A stretch of DNA of 64,000 nt from Diaphorobacter sp. HDW4B (GTDB lineage: Bacteria; Pseudomonadota; Gammaproteobacteria; Burkholderiales; Burkholderiaceae_C), in contig NZ_CP049905.1 of NCBI RefSeq assembly GCF_011305535.1, positions 558,001 through 622,000 on the forward strand, written 5' to 3'. The position numbers and the translations under genes were made by a program. The first letter of the stretch is position 1; each line of letters starts with the position of its first letter. The notes below the pieces were generated by a model. The model ran no database searches. It was not told where the DNA came from and saw only the letters and a list, made by a program, of their open reading frames with translations. This document shows positions 57,103-64,000 of this stretch, one piece after another.

Positions 57103-59025
57103 TCAACTGCTCTTGCGCACCCGCAGATACCATTCGCAGAGCAGACGAACCTGCTTGGGCGTGTAGCCCTTGGACTCCATGCGCGTGACGAAATCTTCGT
57201 GCTTGCGTGCATCTTCCGCGCTGGCCTTGGCGTTGAAGCTGATGACCGGCAGCAGCTCTTCGGTGTTCGAGAACATCTTCTTCTCAATCACCAGACGCAG
57301 CTTCTCGTAGCTCGTCCAGCTCGGGTTCTTGCCCTGATTGTTGGCCCGCGCGCGCAGCACGAAGTTCACGATCTCGTTGCGGAAGTCCTTGGAGTTCGCA
57401 ATGCCTGCTGGCTTTTCGATCTTCTCCAGTTCGGCATTGAGCGCATTGCGATCGAACACCTCGCCCGTGTCCGTGTCGCGGTACTCGCTGTCCTGAATCC
57501 AGTAGTCTGCATAAGTGACATAACGGTCGAAGATGTTCTGGCCGTACTCGCTGTAGCTCTCCAGATAGGCAGTCTGGATTTCCTTGCCGATGAACTCCGC
57601 GTAGCGTGGCGACAGGTACTCCTTGATATAGCTGGTGTACTTGCTTTCCAGCTCCGCCGGGAACTGCTCGCGCTCGATCTGCTGCTCCAGCACATACATC
57701 AGATGCACGGGATTGGCCGCCACTTCGGTGCTGTCGTAGTTGAACACCTTGGACAGAATCTTGAACGCAAAGCGCGTGGATATGCCCGACATGCCTTCGT
57801 CCACACCGGCGTAGTCGCGGTACTCCTGATAGCTCTTGGCGCGCGGATCGGTGTCTTTCAAGCTCTCGCCATCGTAGACCTGCATCTTGCTGAAGATGCT
57901 GGAATTCTCGGGTTCCTTCAAACGGGTGAGCACCGAGAACTGCGCCATCATCTTGAGTGTGCCGGGTGCGCAGACCGCGTTAGCCAGCGAAGATTCGCGA
58001 ATCAGCTTTTCGTAAATCCTCACTTCCTCTGCAACACGCAGGCAATAAGGAACCTTGACGATGTAGATGCGATCCAGAAAAGCCTCGTTGTTGCGATTGT
58101 TGCGGAAGGCCTTCCATTCGCTCTCGTTGCTGTGCGCCAGCACCACGCCTTCAAACGGAATCGCACCAAAGCCTTCCGTGCCCTTGTAGTTGCCTTCCTG
58201 CGTTGCGGTCAGCAACGGGTGCAGCACTTTGATCGGCGCTTTGAACATTTCAACGAATTCAAGCAGGCCCTGATTGGCCAGACTCAAACCGCCCGAGTAG
58301 CTGTATGCATCGGTGTCGTCTTGCGCAAAGCTTTCCAGCTTGCGGATATCGACCTTGCCGACCAGACTCGATATGTCCTGGTTGTTCTCGTCACCGGGCT
58401 CGGTCTTCGCAATACCGATCTGCTTCAAGATGCTGGGATAACGCTTGACCACGCGGAACTTGCGGATGTCACCGCCGAGTTCATCGAGCCGTTTCACTGC
58501 CCATGGCGAGAGCACGCGTTTGAGGCAGCGCTGCGGAATGCCGAACTGCTCTTCGAGCAACGGACCATCTTCCACCGGATCGAACAATCCCAGCGGTGAC
58601 TCGTTCACCGGCGATCCCTTGAGTGCGTAAAAAGGCACCTTCTGCATGAGGTATTTCAGGCGCTCGGCAATCGAACTCTTGCCGCCGCCAACAGGGCCCA
58701 GCAGATAAAGAATCTGTTTGCGTTCTTCAAGGCCTTGCGCGGCATGGCGGAAGAAACTCACCACTTGCTCGATGGCGTCTTCCATGCCGTAGAACTCGGC
58801 AAACGCGGGGTAGCGGCGAATCACCTTGTTGGCAAACAGACGCGAGAGATGCGGGTCATTTCTCGTGTCCACCATCTCTGGCTCGCCGATGGCTGCGAGC
58901 ATGCGCTGTGCAGCGCTTTCGTAGACCATGGGATCGCTCTGGCAAAGCGCGAGGTACTCGTCTATCGACATTTCCTCCTCACGCAAACGAACGTAGCGAG
59001 CTGCAGAGTTGCTGATGACATCCAT
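57103..59025 (-). CDS. prkA: PrkA-family serine protein kinase
   Basis: The 640-residue protein has an AAA-type ATPase part with Walker A 'LLGPVGGGKSSIAERLKYL' (residues about 105-123), 'VLAHSNESEWKAFRNNRNNE' (sensor region) and 'DRIYIVKVPYCLRV', then the C-terminal PrkA kinase-like domain ('LPVISFNAKASAEDARKHED', 'GYTPKQVRLLCEWYLRVRKS'). E. coli YeaG and B. subtilis PrkA are stress-induced; recent work on the family points to an ATP-dependent protease activity as well. 'GGAGG' precedes the ATG at 59025, which gives the family start. First gene of the three-gene stress operon. Confidence 0.95.
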   Translation of the reverse strand: MDVISNSAARYVRLREEEMSIDEYLALCQSDPMVYESAAQRMLAAIGEPEMVDTRNDPHLSRLFANKVIRRYPAFAEFYGMEDAIEQVVSFFRHAAQGLEERKQILYLLGPVGGGKSSIAERLKYLMQKVPFYALKGSPVNESPLGLFDPVEDGPLLEEQFGIPQRCLKRVLSPWAVKRLDELGGDIRKFRVVKRYPSILKQIGIAKTEPGDENNQDISSLVGKVDIRKLESFAQDDTDAYSYSGGLSLANQGLLEFVEMFKAPIKVLHPLLTATQEGNYKGTEGFGAIPFEGVVLAHSNESEWKAFRNNRNNEAFLDRIYIVKVPYCLRVAEEVRIYEKLIRESSLANAVCAPGTLKMMAQFSVLTRLKEPENSSIFSKMQVYDGESLKDTDPRAKSYQEYRDYAGVDEGMSGISTRFAFKILSKVFNYDSTEVAANPVHLMYVLEQQIEREQFPAELESKYTSYIKEYLSPRYAEFIGKEIQTAYLESYSEYGQNIFDRYVTYADYWIQDSEYRDTDTGEVFDRNALNAELEKIEKPAGIANSKDFRNEIVNFVLRARANNQGKNPSWTSYEKLRLVIEKKMFSNTEELLPVISFNAKASAEDARKHEDFVTRMESKGYTPKQVRLLCEWYLRVRKSS

Positions 59026-59228
59026 ACGACCTCCATCGCGGCACCCGGGTGCGAAAAATGCCGCATAAAAGTTGCGAGACATTCGTTACCGAATAGAGTC
59101 GTTGTAGCACCTTGCAAGTGATTTGGATAGCTCGACTGTCCTACGTGTGCACTCGATAACACAGGTGCAATATGACCAGTTCCGCTGCACTGAATTTCTG
59201 CAATCCGTTGCTGCATAACGCGCACAGC

Positions 59229-59263
59229 AAAACGCCCTGCCGATGCGACGCATCGACAGGGCG
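59229..59263 (-). terminator. Terminator after the DHH phosphoesterase gene
   Basis: Stem 'cgccctgccgatgcg'/'cgcatcgacagggcg' (one mismatch) with a 1-3 base loop; on the minus strand a T-run (AAAA at 59229-59232 on plus) follows, 16 bases after the stop. Confidence 0.85.
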
Positions 59264-59278
59264 CATTGCAAAGAATCG

Positions 59279-60229
59279 TTAAGCTTTGAAAGTGCCGCCA
59301 AGCAGTTCTGGAAGACGTTCGGCGGCCATGCGAAAACCACATGCCTGTGCATGCCCACCGCCGCCCATGCTGACGGCCAACACCGAGCAATCGTAGCCGC
59401 GCTGCGAGCGCAGACCAGCCTTGATCTGACCTTCCGATCCAACCTGCCACATCAGCGCGAACGTGCCGCTTTCGCGCGACAGCAAATCACCGACGAGGCT
59501 GTGAAAAGCACCGGGTGCATTCACCATAACGCCCTGCTCGCCGTTGAAGTTGACAGGTTGCGCGTCGCGCGCAATGTCGGCTGCAAGATTGCGGAATTTT
59601 TCATCCATCGCCTCACCACGCGCGATGAATGCGGCCAGTTGCTCCGGTGTGAAATCGGCCAGTTCCTGCCAGCGTTGCAGCTCGAACGGTTCCATGTCGA
59701 GCGCAGAAACAAACCCACGCGTCTGCGGGTATTGCCAACGCCACAGATCGCGGTCTTCGACGAAGCGAATGAGATCGGGCACGGGCGCATCGCCATGGAA
59801 GAATTCCCATGACAGACGCGCGCCGGATTTGTTCATGTCGAAATGCACTACCCCGCAACGGCAACGGTAATCACCCAACTCGCGCTGTGCACTGATGTGG
59901 TGATCGAGCATCACCAGCTTGGCCACACGGTCATCGATCTGCGAAAGAATGTCGGCCGAAAAAGAGAAGTCGAGAATGTAGACCGCACGGCCTTCGAGCG
60001 GCGGCAGATCGTCCAGCGTCTTCACCTGCCCATGCGTAAGACCCACGCATTCCACCTCGCCTTCATAGAATTGCCAGGCTGCCCACGCCGCCGAGAAGCC
60101 GTCCGCACATCGACCGTGATAGAGGATGAGCGGTGAAGGATCATCGCGCTTGGCCTGCACGAACAGGGAAAGCGGCAGGATGGTCGATGACGACTTGTGG
60201 CTGACTTCAGCGCTGGTGGTGGTATTCAT
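59279..60229 (-). CDS. DHH-family phosphoesterase
   Basis: The 316-residue protein shows the DHH-superfamily motifs: 'LILYHGRCADGFSAAWAAW' (motif I variant with Asp), 'VYILDFSFSADIL' (motif II Asp), 'AKLVMLDHHISAQREL' (DHH) and, in the C-terminal DHHA1 part, 'AVSMGGGGHAQACGFRMA' (GGGH). Such enzymes use two Mn2+ to hydrolyse phosphodiesters: nanoRNA, pAp, cyclic dinucleotides or single-strand DNA. The short form without RecJ OB domain resembles NrnA-like or uncharacterised proteobacterial members. Cytoplasmic. Divergent from truC. Confidence 0.88.
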   Translation of the reverse strand: MNTTTSAEVSHKSSSTILPLSLFVQAKRDDPSPLILYHGRCADGFSAAWAAWQFYEGEVECVGLTHGQVKTLDDLPPLEGRAVYILDFSFSADILSQIDDRVAKLVMLDHHISAQRELGDYRCRCGVVHFDMNKSGARLSWEFFHGDAPVPDLIRFVEDRDLWRWQYPQTRGFVSALDMEPFELQRWQELADFTPEQLAAFIARGEAMDEKFRNLAADIARDAQPVNFNGEQGVMVNAPGAFHSLVGDLLSRESGTFALMWQVGSEGQIKAGLRSQRGYDCSVLAVSMGGGGHAQACGFRMAAERLPELLGGTFKA

Positions 60230-60298
60230 GAATCACATTGTCATGCCATTCAGCGGCTATGCTCGCAGCCCGCTCACATTTTTGTCGTCCCCACCACA

Positions 60299-61123
60299 GT
60301 GCCTGCCGAAACCGCTCCAACTCCCTTGCAGCCCTTGCCACCGCTGGAATTGCTCTGGCGCGATGACCACATGGTGGCCGTGTACAAACCCGCCGGTTGG
60401 CTGGTGCACAGAACCGGTCTGGATGCAGGCGAAACGCGCTTTGTGATGCAGGCGCTGCGCAACCAGCTCGGCCAGCATGTCTACCCGGTGCATCGTCTGG
60501 ACAAAGGCACTTGCGGCGTGCTGGTCATGGGTCTTCACTCCGATGCAGCGCGCGCGCTGGCGCAGGCCTTTCAACGCCATGACGTGGACAAGGAATATCT
60601 GGCGATGGTGCGCGGCTTTGCACCCTGGCAAAGCGACGTGGACCACGCGCTGCGCCCCGACGATGCACCGCCCGATGCGCCCGTTCAGGATGCGCGCACC
60701 CACTTACGCTGCATCGCACGACTGGAGCTGCCTTTGTCGAGCGATCCACGTTTCGAGCACACGCGCGCATCGCTGGTGCACGCCACACCGCTGACCGGAC
60801 GCAGACACCAGATTCGCAGGCATTTGAAGCACATCGCCCATCCGATTCTGGGCGATGCCACGCATGGCAAAGGACCGCTCAACCGCTGGTGGGCTGCTCA
60901 ACTCGGATTGCAGCGGCTTTGGCTGCATGCCTGGAGGCTGTCTGTGCCGCATCCGGTGACGGGCGAACGGCTGAATCTGCACAGCGGGCTGTCGCTTCAG
61001 GCCAGTGACCAAGCCTCATCCAACCCTGACCTGCGCGATTGGCATGATCGCGTACTCAGCATGCCGTGGGTGCATGCAAACGATGCGCCACCACACTCAG
61101 ATTCATCGGATTCAGACGCCTGA
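60299..61123 (+). CDS. truC: tRNA pseudouridine-65 synthase
   Basis: The 274-residue protein matches TruC of the RluA family: 'HMVAVYKPAGWLVHRTGLDA' followed by 'QALRNQLGQHVYPVHRLDKG', 'TCGVLVMGLHSDAARALAQA' with catalytic Asp in 'HRLDKG', 'YLAMVRGFAP' and 'PLTGRRHQIRRHLKHIAHPI'. It makes pseudouridine at position 65 of tRNA-Ile1 and tRNA-Asp in E. coli. The start is unclear: the frame is open from inside the divergent gene; GTG at 60299 is the best placed candidate, without a good ribosome-binding site. C-terminal Ser/Asp-rich tail is dispensable-looking. Confidence 0.88.
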   Translation: MPAETAPTPLQPLPPLELLWRDDHMVAVYKPAGWLVHRTGLDAGETRFVMQALRNQLGQHVYPVHRLDKGTCGVLVMGLHSDAARALAQAFQRHDVDKEYLAMVRGFAPWQSDVDHALRPDDAPPDAPVQDARTHLRCIARLELPLSSDPRFEHTRASLVHATPLTGRRHQIRRHLKHIAHPILGDATHGKGPLNRWWAAQLGLQRLWLHAWRLSVPHPVTGERLNLHSGLSLQASDQASSNPDLRDWHDRVLSMPWVHANDAPPHSDSSDSDA

Positions 61124-61263
61124 ACTTTCCATTCAAACGTAACCGAGTGGATTCGCGCTCTGGTCTGACACGGAAGCTCCGACGCTCGCCTCTTTAATGG
61201 AGGATCTGCCATTGCCCGGATCGTCCGGTGCCTGATCTTGGCCCATCCACCAGGAGACACACC

Positions 61264-61488
61264 ATGTCAGCCTCTGCCACCATTCACGGCCTCGTCACTT
61301 ATCGCGAAGGCGAAGGCGTTCCCATGACCATTCCGGAAGGCCCGGTGGATCTGGACTACGCGCCCGACAGCGTCACGATCAGTTGGATGGACGACTCCAG
61401 AACCGCAGGACTCACCGCCATTCCGCGCGATGAGTACGAGCGCTATGTGCAGGAAGGAAAGATCCGGCTGCATCCCAAGAAGCAGTGA
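61264..61488 (+). CDS. Small conserved-looking protein of unknown function (74 aa)
   Basis: A strong 'CCAGGAG' ribosome-binding site lies 8 bases before the ATG. The product 'MSASATIHGLVTYREGEGVP' ... 'DLDYAPDSVTISWMDDSRTA' ... 'AIPRDEYERYVQEGKI' is a compact, acidic, mostly beta-like protein with no signal peptide, Cys or membrane segment. I do not recognise a family, but the composition and clean translation signals support a true gene. It is flanked by truC (same strand, 140 bases upstream) and converges with ltrA. Confidence 0.7.
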   Translation: MSASATIHGLVTYREGEGVPMTIPEGPVDLDYAPDSVTISWMDDSRTAGLTAIPRDEYERYVQEGKIRLHPKKQ

Positions 61489-61536
61489 TCTTCTGCCGCT
61501 TGGAACGAGCGGAACGGAACGCGTTCACGGTCTTGA

Positions 61537-62781
61537 TCAGTGATTCGCTGCCGCATGTCCCAGCTTGGGTTGGCGGCGCACTTGCACTTCGCGAAAGCTC
61601 ACCGCCAGCAGCACGGCTGTAGTGAGCCAACCCATCACCAGCAGATTGGTGAAAAAGCCCAGAGGCACCAACGCCAACAAGGCCATCGCGCCTGCGATGT
61701 GCGACATCGGCACGCAGCCGTAAACGACCTGCTTGTAGAAAGCGCTGCCCAGCAGATACACGGCGGGCCCGCCGACCAGCGTGAGCACCTGCGCGGTCGT
61801 CAATGTGCTGTAGGGATGCGCCATCACCAGATCGTTGCCCACGGCGCTGCCGATGATGCCCGCCACCAGAATCACGTGGATGTAGTGGAAGTACGCGCCG
61901 ATGCGACCCGGATCGTCCGATGTGGTGATCACCGCACTGGCGTCCTTGCTCGACGTGCCGAAATACAGCCACCACATCGCCAGCGTGCCGATGAAGGTGG
62001 CCCCCAAAGCCAGCAGCACGCCGGCGTCCCAGTGCTCCTGTTCAGACATCACCGCACCTGTTGCCACCAGCGTTTCACCCAATGCAACGATCACGAACAG
62101 CTGGCAACGCTCGGCCAGATGCCCGCCTTCGATGGTCCATTCGCTGGTATCGGAGCGGCCCATTCCGGGGAAGGCGAAACCGAACATGGGCGAGAAATAT
62201 TCGCAGGCAATGGCCACCAGCCAGAGCACCATGCGCGTCGTATGCGCCTCCACGAGCCCGCCCGCAATCCAGAAAGCCGCCGAGATGCACAGCCAGCCCA
62301 GCATGCGGCGGTAGTTTGGTGCCATCGGGTGATCGGCCCCCAGCAGCCAGACGACGTATGCCGTTCGCCCCACCTGCATGGCCGCGTAGGCCACAGCAAA
62401 GATCAGCCCCCGGTCGCCAAACGCCGTCGGCACCGCGCAGGCCATGACCAGCGCCAGCAGGCCCGAGACAAACAGCACGCTGCGAATCTGCGGCGTTTCG
62501 GGATTGAACCAGTTCGAGAACCAGCAGCTGTACTGCCAGCCCAGCCATACGCCAAACCAGAGGATCAGTGCCTCGATCAACCCGCTGAGCGTGAGGTGGT
62601 GCAGCAAGGCATGGCTGAGCTGCGTGACCGCGAACACATAGACCAGATCGAAGAACAGCTCCTCGTAGGTGACCCGGGCATGGTGCCCGTCACGCTGTCG
62701 CAGCAAGGTGTTGGCGCGAGAAATGGCCGCAAAGGAGCCGGGAGCGGCGGCGTGGTTGGCGTTACCGTTGTTGTGATTCAT
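61537..62781 (-). CDS. Low-temperature-requirement A (LtrA) family membrane protein
   Basis: The 414-residue protein has about eleven hydrophobic helices and the LtrA signature 'VTYEELFFDLVYVFAVTQLS' at residues 37-56, then 'WFSNWFNPETPQIRSVLFVS', 'AERCQLFVIVALGETLVATG' (the conserved ERxxLFxIIxLGE motif, here AERCQLFVIVALGE) and 'HYIHVILVAGIIGSAVGNDL'. In Listeria ltrA is needed for growth in the cold; the transported substrate or mechanism is unknown. N-terminal 30 residues are His/Asn/Ala rich. Transcribed alone; a T-rich region precedes the start. Confidence 0.9.
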   Translation of the reverse strand: MNHNNGNANHAAAPGSFAAISRANTLLRQRDGHHARVTYEELFFDLVYVFAVTQLSHALLHHLTLSGLIEALILWFGVWLGWQYSCWFSNWFNPETPQIRSVLFVSGLLALVMACAVPTAFGDRGLIFAVAYAAMQVGRTAYVVWLLGADHPMAPNYRRMLGWLCISAAFWIAGGLVEAHTTRMVLWLVAIACEYFSPMFGFAFPGMGRSDTSEWTIEGGHLAERCQLFVIVALGETLVATGAVMSEQEHWDAGVLLALGATFIGTLAMWWLYFGTSSKDASAVITTSDDPGRIGAYFHYIHVILVAGIIGSAVGNDLVMAHPYSTLTTAQVLTLVGGPAVYLLGSAFYKQVVYGCVPMSHIAGAMALLALVPLGFFTNLLVMGWLTTAVLLAVSFREVQVRRQPKLGHAAANH

Positions 62782-62830
62782 GATGGAACGTCTAAATCGA
62801 ACTTAGACATCCATCATAAAAGACTAACGG

Positions 62831-63796
62831 TTATTTTGGTTCCCTGCGGCGCTCGCGGCTCGCAACCTTGCGCACCTTGCGCTTGTCCAACTCGGCCTTC
62901 TTGAGGGCGCGGGCCTCTTCCTTCACCGCCGCATCGGCCAGCCAGCCTTCGAATTCGGCGGGTGTTTCCAGCGAAAGGCGGCCCAGCACGCCGCCACGGA
63001 AATCCGTGAGCACGATTTCGGAGGCCTTCTGCAGATTCAACTTGCCGCCCGACATCACCGCTCCGCGCTTGCGGGCGATCTTTTCGAGCACCTCGTCATC
63101 GTGCATGGCACTGATTTCTTCGGCCTCCAAGCCCAGCTTGTAGCGCTCGTTCAACTGCGCGGCGTAGTGGCCTTTCAGATAGGCGATCAGATCGAGCACC
63201 ACGCTTTCCTCGTCGTACGCATTGCGGCCAATGGCACCGGACGCGGCCAGGCGATCGCCACTCTGGTCAACGATGATGCGCGGCCACAGCATGCCGGGCG
63301 TGTCCCACAGATAGAAATCGTCGGCCAGCACGATGCGCTGCTCGACCTTGGTGACGCCCGCCTCGTCGCCGGTCTTGGCCTGGCGCTTGTCCGACAGCGT
63401 GTTGATCAGCGTGGACTTGCCCACGTTGGGAATCCCGCAGATCAGCACGCGCATGGGGCGCGCCAGGCCCACGCGCGTGGGAGCGAGCTTGCGGCAGCCG
63501 TCGATCAGCTTGCGCGCGGGCGCAGCGTCGGATGCATCGAGCGCGATCGCGTGCGTTTCCAGCTTGGCGTTGTACCAATCGAGCCAGAGCGGCGTGCGTT
63601 CAGGATCGGCCAGATCCTGCTTGTTGATGACCTTGAGCGCGGGCTTGTGGCCGGTGAGCTCGGACAGCAACGGGTTGGCGCTGGAGCCCGGCAGGCGCGC
63701 GTCCAGCATCTCGATGACCACATCGATGTCCTTGATGCGCTCCTCGATCGCCTTGCGCGTCAGGTGCATATGACCGGGAAACCACTGAATGGCCAT
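62831..63796 (-). CDS. ylqF: Ribosome biogenesis GTPase YlqF/RbgA
   Basis: The 321-residue GTPase has the circularly permuted order G4-G5-G1-G2-G3: 'MAIQWFPGHMHLTRKAIEER' and 'IEMLDARLPGSSANPLL' at the N-terminus, G4 'KVINKQDLAD' (residues about 56-65), G1 'CGIPNVGKSTLINTLSDKR' (about 120), G2 'GVTKVEQ' and G3 'LWDTPGMLWPR'. A helical C-terminal domain follows, ending in a Lys/Arg-rich tail ('RKVRKVASRERRREPK'). In B. subtilis RbgA is essential for the last steps of 50S subunit assembly. Single gene on the minus strand, 49 bases before ltrA's start. Confidence 0.92.
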   Translation of the reverse strand: MAIQWFPGHMHLTRKAIEERIKDIDVVIEMLDARLPGSSANPLLSELTGHKPALKVINKQDLADPERTPLWLDWYNAKLETHAIALDASDAAPARKLIDGCRKLAPTRVGLARPMRVLICGIPNVGKSTLINTLSDKRQAKTGDEAGVTKVEQRIVLADDFYLWDTPGMLWPRIIVDQSGDRLAASGAIGRNAYDEESVVLDLIAYLKGHYAAQLNERYKLGLEAEEISAMHDDEVLEKIARKRGAVMSGGKLNLQKASEIVLTDFRGGVLGRLSLETPAEFEGWLADAAVKEEARALKKAELDKRKVRKVASRERRREPK

Positions 63797-63897
63797 GGAA
63801 CTGTACTTTCACGAATAGAGAGAAATCTGGGGCGCAAGGATAATCGGGCTTTTGCTTTTGCGACGCGGGCCACTGCCGCGCCCTGCCTCGTCCGACC

Positions 63898-64000
63898 ATG
63901 CCAGCTCCCACCACACCATCGCGCAAACTCGACAACGATGTGCTTTTCAAAGGCGTGATCTGCGCACTGATTGGCGCGATCATCCTTCTGGCGCCGTATT
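63898..64000 (+). CDS. N-terminus of an unidentified membrane protein (3' end outside window)
   Basis: The ATG at 63898 opens 34 codons to the window edge: 'MPAPTTPSRKLDNDVLFKGV' then 'ICALIGAIILLAPY'. A short basic/polar cytoplasmic start leads into a hydrophobic helix beginning near residue 18. It is divergent from ylqF by 101 bases. Too short to assign; small membrane proteins of this start are often annotated as conserved hypothetical. Confidence 0.55.
   Translation, partial: MPAPTTPSRKLDNDVLFKGVICALIGAIILLAPY

Overview
The window looks like chromosome of a high-GC betaproteobacterium of the order Burkholderiales, most likely family Comamonadaceae (Comamonas/Delftia-like). This is inferred from the intact block thrS-infC-rpmI-rplT-pheS-pheT-ihfA-merR-tRNA-Pro, from several 'Bug' (TctC-type) periplasmic binding proteins without their membrane partners, and from the HemP, SpoVR/YeaH/PrkA and LtrA set. 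No 16S gene is present to fix the genus.

Region by region. 1-9.4 kb is an accessory segment. It holds a truncated membrane-protein gene, an attC-like hairpin, a DUF6794 gene, a decayed IS5-family fragment and a complete IS427-type element with a -1 frameshift. Then come two small catabolic units: GntR / NAD(P) oxidoreductase / Bug / RraA-like lyase, and LysR / Bug / carboxymuconolactone-decarboxylase-like protein, with a broken Bug gene between them. It ends at the 3' end of a tRNA-Pro(GGG) gene, which is where an integrated element would be expected to stop. 9.4-17.6 kb is the translation block on the minus strand, with infC starting at a rare ATC codon. 18-25 kb has a small lipoprotein, a metallophosphoesterase/di-heme cytochrome c peroxidase pair with a Pho-box-like site, aceA with two identical palindromic operators, an EamA exporter and rraA.

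25.5-31 kb is centred on iron: a SWIB protein, then a Fur box, bfd, a possible 24-residue one-helix microprotein, tonB, exbB and exbD, then hemP with its own Fur box, a GlcG/HbpS-like heme-binding protein and a Bax-inhibitor-1 protein. 31-39 kb has rlmD and glnS (divergent) and three envelope proteins: a DUF3300 lipoprotein with a Gln-rich 39-residue repeat, an M23 peptidase and a META/DUF4377-like lipoprotein.

39-50.4 kb is an acyl-CoA catabolic cluster resembling the acyclic terpene/leucine (atu/liu) pathways: carboxylase beta, acyl-CoA dehydrogenase, biotin-containing carboxylase alpha, an AtuA-family protein, a Tat-type Bug protein, a LysR regulator on the opposite strand, an enoyl-CoA hydratase-like protein and a CaiB/BaiF CoA-transferase. 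Together they could take up an organic acid, activate it to a CoA ester, oxidise, carboxylate and hydrate it; the substrate cannot be read from sequence.

50.4-64 kb has two exporters, a secreted-type nuclease, a short membrane protein, the prkA-yeaH-spoVR operon, a DHH phosphoesterase, truC, a 74-residue unknown, ltrA, the ribosome-assembly GTPase gene rbgA/ylqF and the start of another membrane protein. Besides the genes, several unexplained inverted-repeat structures stand out, chiefly at 51349-51441 and 29419-29531.
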